Assembly: GCA_005239165.1 (NCBI GenBank)
Contig: RAPG01000009.1
Coordinates: forward strand, 124,001-188,000
From: Allopusillimonas ginsengisoli
GTDB lineage: Bacteria; Pseudomonadota; Gammaproteobacteria; Burkholderiales; Burkholderiaceae_B
Length of the DNA stretch: 64,000 bases
Direction: 5' to 3'
Every line of letters starts with the position of its first letter. Within the stretch, counting starts at the first letter, position 1. Positions 62,013 to 64,000 of the stretch are shown here, one piece after another. A program made the position numbers and the translations under genes. Below the pieces are notes generated by a model. That model saw only the letters and a program-made list of their open reading frames with translations. It did not search any database and had not been told where the DNA came from.

Positions 62013-63014
62013 TCAATCGTTCAAATGACAGGCAGACCAGTGTTCGGGTGCGATTTCTTTTAACTCTGGCACCTGCTCGCTGCATCGTGGCATCGCACGT
62101 GGACATCGAGGATGAAAGGCACAACCCGTAGGTGGATTCAAAGGCGATGGGATTTCTCCCTGAATCGGAACAAATGAACGGCCACGTCGCTTGACATCAG
62201 GTACCTCGGCCAACAAGGCCTGAGTATACGGATGATTGGCCCGCGCAAAAATATCCTTTGCAGAAGCGCGCTCTACGATTTTGCCCAGATACATGATCGC
62301 AACGCGATCAGAAATATGTTTGACTACACCAAGATCATGGCTGATGAATAAATACGTGAACCCATGCTGCTCGCGCAGATCCATAAACAGATTTATGATC
62401 TGGGCCTGTATCGATACATCCAGGGCCGCCACAGGCTCGTCACAAACAAGAAACTTTGGCGCAACCATCAGTGCGCGAGCAATGCCTATGCGTTGACGCT
62501 GCCCACCCGAAATCTGATGTGGGTAACGATCGCGATATTCCTTGTGCAAACCCACCTCTGACAGCGCATGATCGACACGGGCGCCGATTTGCCCGGTAGG
62601 CGACAACTTGTGTACACGCAAGGCTTCGCCCAGAATCTGGTGTAATCGCTGACGCGGGTTAAGTGACGCCTGCGGGTCCTGAAAAATCATCTGCACGCCC
62701 AGGGTGTAGTCAAGACGATCCGCCCCCTTCATCGCGGCAACCAACCGACCCTGGTAAAGCAGCTCTCCTTCAGTCTGTCGATGTAGGCCCGCAACGACAC
62801 GACCCAAGGTCGACTTTCCGCAACCAGACTCTCCAACCAAACCAAGCACCTCGCCACGATTAATGGCCAGATCAACACCATTTACTGCATGTACCGTACG
62901 GCGATCCAGAGGTCTACCGGCCAGCGATAGTATCCGCTGTGCCAGATCGGGGTGCTGTTCAAAACGCTTGTGAACGTTACGCAGTTCAATGACGGGGGTG
63001 TCACGCTGGGTCAT
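62013..63014 (-). CDS. peptide/nickel ABC transporter ATP-binding protein (DppF/OppF-like)
   Basis: A 333-residue ATPase: Walker A Gly-Glu-Ser-Gly-Cys-Gly-Lys-Ser, signature Ile-Ser-Gly-Gly-Gln-Arg-Gln-Arg, Walker B Leu-Val-Cys-Asp-Glu-Pro, and a C-terminal extension with Cys-Ala-Phe-His-Pro-Arg-Cys, the oligopeptide-transporter zinc or FeS-like motif. Works with the DppD-like ATPase upstream. The ATG at 63014 overlaps its stop (ATGA). Confidence 0.92.
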   Translation of the reverse strand: MTQRDTPVIELRNVHKRFEQHPDLAQRILSLAGRPLDRRTVHAVNGVDLAINRGEVLGLVGESGCGKSTLGRVVAGLHRQTEGELLYQGRLVAAMKGADRLDYTLGVQMIFQDPQASLNPRQRLHQILGEALRVHKLSPTGQIGARVDHALSEVGLHKEYRDRYPHQISGGQRQRIGIARALMVAPKFLVCDEPVAALDVSIQAQIINLFMDLREQHGFTYLFISHDLGVVKHISDRVAIMYLGKIVERASAKDIFARANHPYTQALLAEVPDVKRRGRSFVPIQGEIPSPLNPPTGCAFHPRCPRAMPRCSEQVPELKEIAPEHWSACHLND

Positions 63015-63997
63015 GCTTGTTCCGCCTGAAAGACAACAGGAACGTGGCAGCAAAAGCTACGCGATCCTTCATGGGTAACATCGGGGAATTTTTCCGCACA
63101 ATAGGCAATGGCATTGGTACAGCGAGGGCGGAACGCACAGCCAGATGGGCGTCCGGTCAGACTGGGTGCCATCCCATCTATCTGGTACAGACGCGCGCCG
63201 GGTTCAGTTGTGGACGGCATAGACTCCAGCAACCCCTTGGTATAGGGGTGACGGGGCGCATCAAGCACATCATCGACCGGGCCGGCTTCAACAATGCGCC
63301 CTGCATACATGACAGCGATGTTATCGGCCAACTCGGCTACAACGCCCAGATCGTGCGTAATCCAGATCAGCGCGGTATTGTTCTTACGACAGATTTCTTG
63401 CATGCGATACAGAATCTGGCCCTGAATCGTGACGTCCAAAGCGGTCGTCGGTTCATCGCAAATAATCAGGTCCGGATTATTGAGCAAGGCAATGGCAATG
63501 GCCACCCGCTGCCGCATCCCACCCGAAAATTCGTGCGGATAGCTGTCAAGGCGTTTCTCCGGAGCCGGAATCCCCACCATATCCAGCGCCTCACGACATC
63601 GTTCGCGGGCCACGCTCGTCGAAACGCGCTCGTGTGTAAAAATGGCTTCCATCATCTGCTCACCGATGCGCAAAACCGGGTTCAGCGTCATCAGTGGATC
63701 TTGAAATATCATGGCGATGCGGTTGCCTCGCAGTCGACGCATTTGCTCTTCGTCCAACTTGCGAAGATCTTCGCCCTTGAACAGGATTTCGCCCGCAACT
63801 ACTTCGCCCGGTGGGTCGATCAGGCCCAGCAGCGAAAAGCCCGTCACTGATTTGCCCGAACCAGACTCGCCAACCAGACCCAGGATCTCGCCGCGACGCA
63901 CTGTCAGATCGACGCCATCCACAGCCGGCCACGCCCCCTGTTCCGTATGAAATGCGGTACGCAGGCCGCTTACCTGCAGCAGTATTTCGTTCTTCAT
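63011..63997 (-). CDS. peptide/nickel ABC transporter ATP-binding protein (DppD/OppD-like)
   Basis: A 328-residue ATPase complete within the window: Walker A Gly-Glu-Ser-Gly-Ser-Gly-Lys-Ser, signature Phe-Ser-Gly-Gly-Met-Arg-Gln-Arg, Walker B Leu-Ile-Ile-Cys-Asp-Glu-Pro, and the C-terminal Cys-Ala-Phe-Arg-Pro-Arg-Cys motif. It forms a heterodimer with the DppF-like protein. The receptor and permease genes should lie just beyond the right edge, on the same strand. Confidence 0.93.
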   Translation of the reverse strand: MKNEILLQVSGLRTAFHTEQGAWPAVDGVDLTVRRGEILGLVGESGSGKSVTGFSLLGLIDPPGEVVAGEILFKGEDLRKLDEEQMRRLRGNRIAMIFQDPLMTLNPVLRIGEQMMEAIFTHERVSTSVARERCREALDMVGIPAPEKRLDSYPHEFSGGMRQRVAIAIALLNNPDLIICDEPTTALDVTIQGQILYRMQEICRKNNTALIWITHDLGVVAELADNIAVMYAGRIVEAGPVDDVLDAPRHPYTKGLLESMPSTTEPGARLYQIDGMAPSLTGRPSGCAFRPRCTNAIAYCAEKFPDVTHEGSRSFCCHVPVVFQAEQA

Positions 63998-64000
63998 TGG

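Noticed and set aside
63017..63850. 277-codon open frame on the + strand
   Set aside because: Antisense to the DppD-like ATPase, which has all ATPase motifs.
1..64000. Prophage, insertion sequence, integrase or attachment sites
   Set aside because: No transposase, integrase or phage structural gene was found and no tRNA gene was seen; the accessory traits here are degraded toxin-antitoxin genes only.

Overview
The window looks like a chromosomal segment of a betaproteobacterium, most likely Alcaligenaceae (the Bordetella, Achromobacter and Pusillimonas relatives). The reasons are three Bug-type periplasmic receptors, each sitting in a catabolic operon; a proteobacterial cyanophycin locus (cphA, its short paralogue cphA', an ABC exporter and a DUF1854 gene); a YaeQ protein; and many CoA and aromatic catabolism genes under IclR, GntR, LysR, MarR and TetR regulators. 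No rRNA, tRNA, transposase, prophage or CRISPR array was seen. The genus cannot be fixed from sequence alone.

Layout. 1-3.2 kb: an exported protein cut by the window edge, an exported ankyrin protein, a class I glutamine amidotransferase and an orphan HigA-type antitoxin behind a toxin scar. 3.2-7.5 kb: a CoA-transferase / Bug / paired MaoC operon, divergent from an IclR gene. 7.5-13.9 kb: a seven-gene leftward operon with rubredoxin reductase, both halves of a 2-oxoacid dehydrogenase E1, an atypical SDR, an HpcH/HpaI aldolase, a Rieske oxygenase and rubredoxin. 14-18.9 kb: a second IclR gene, then a leftward operon with a Bug receptor, a PcaIJ-like CoA-transferase, a DUF35 protein and a thiolase-fold protein. 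The two operons share a near-identical 17-bp palindrome at their upstream ends, so they probably form one regulon for an unidentified, probably aromatic, substrate. An aldehyde and an alcohol dehydrogenase follow (19-21.8 kb).

21.9-32 kb: a haloperoxidase-like hydrolase, the cyanophycin locus, and a gene that resembles Bacillus Tgl transglutaminase. 32-37.6 kb: a ferric iron ABC transporter with a good Fur box, next to a secreted argininosuccinate-lyase superfamily enzyme. 37.7-49.2 kb: quinone oxidoreductases, an exported WD40-like protein, a VOC protein, a GntR / ThDP enzyme / Bug cluster and an ABC-F protein. 49.2-53.6 kb: VapBC-type modules, SDR/TetR, a small membrane protein, MarR and YaeQ. 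53.8-64 kb: aldehyde dehydrogenase, FrnE-type DsbA, a multi-rhodanese protein with a hexanucleotide repeat, a cysteine dioxygenase-family enzyme, LysR, and the tail of a peptide-uptake operon (M20 carboxypeptidase, esterase, DppF, DppD).

Two patterns run across the window. First, five otherwise good genes are each broken by loss of one base from a short homopolymer: thiolase-fold protein, WD40-like protein, ThDP enzyme, ABC-F and multi-rhodanese. This is either read error or recent decay. Second, toxin-antitoxin genes are scattered as wrecks (HigB, ParDE, RelE, VapC) around one intact VapBC pair.
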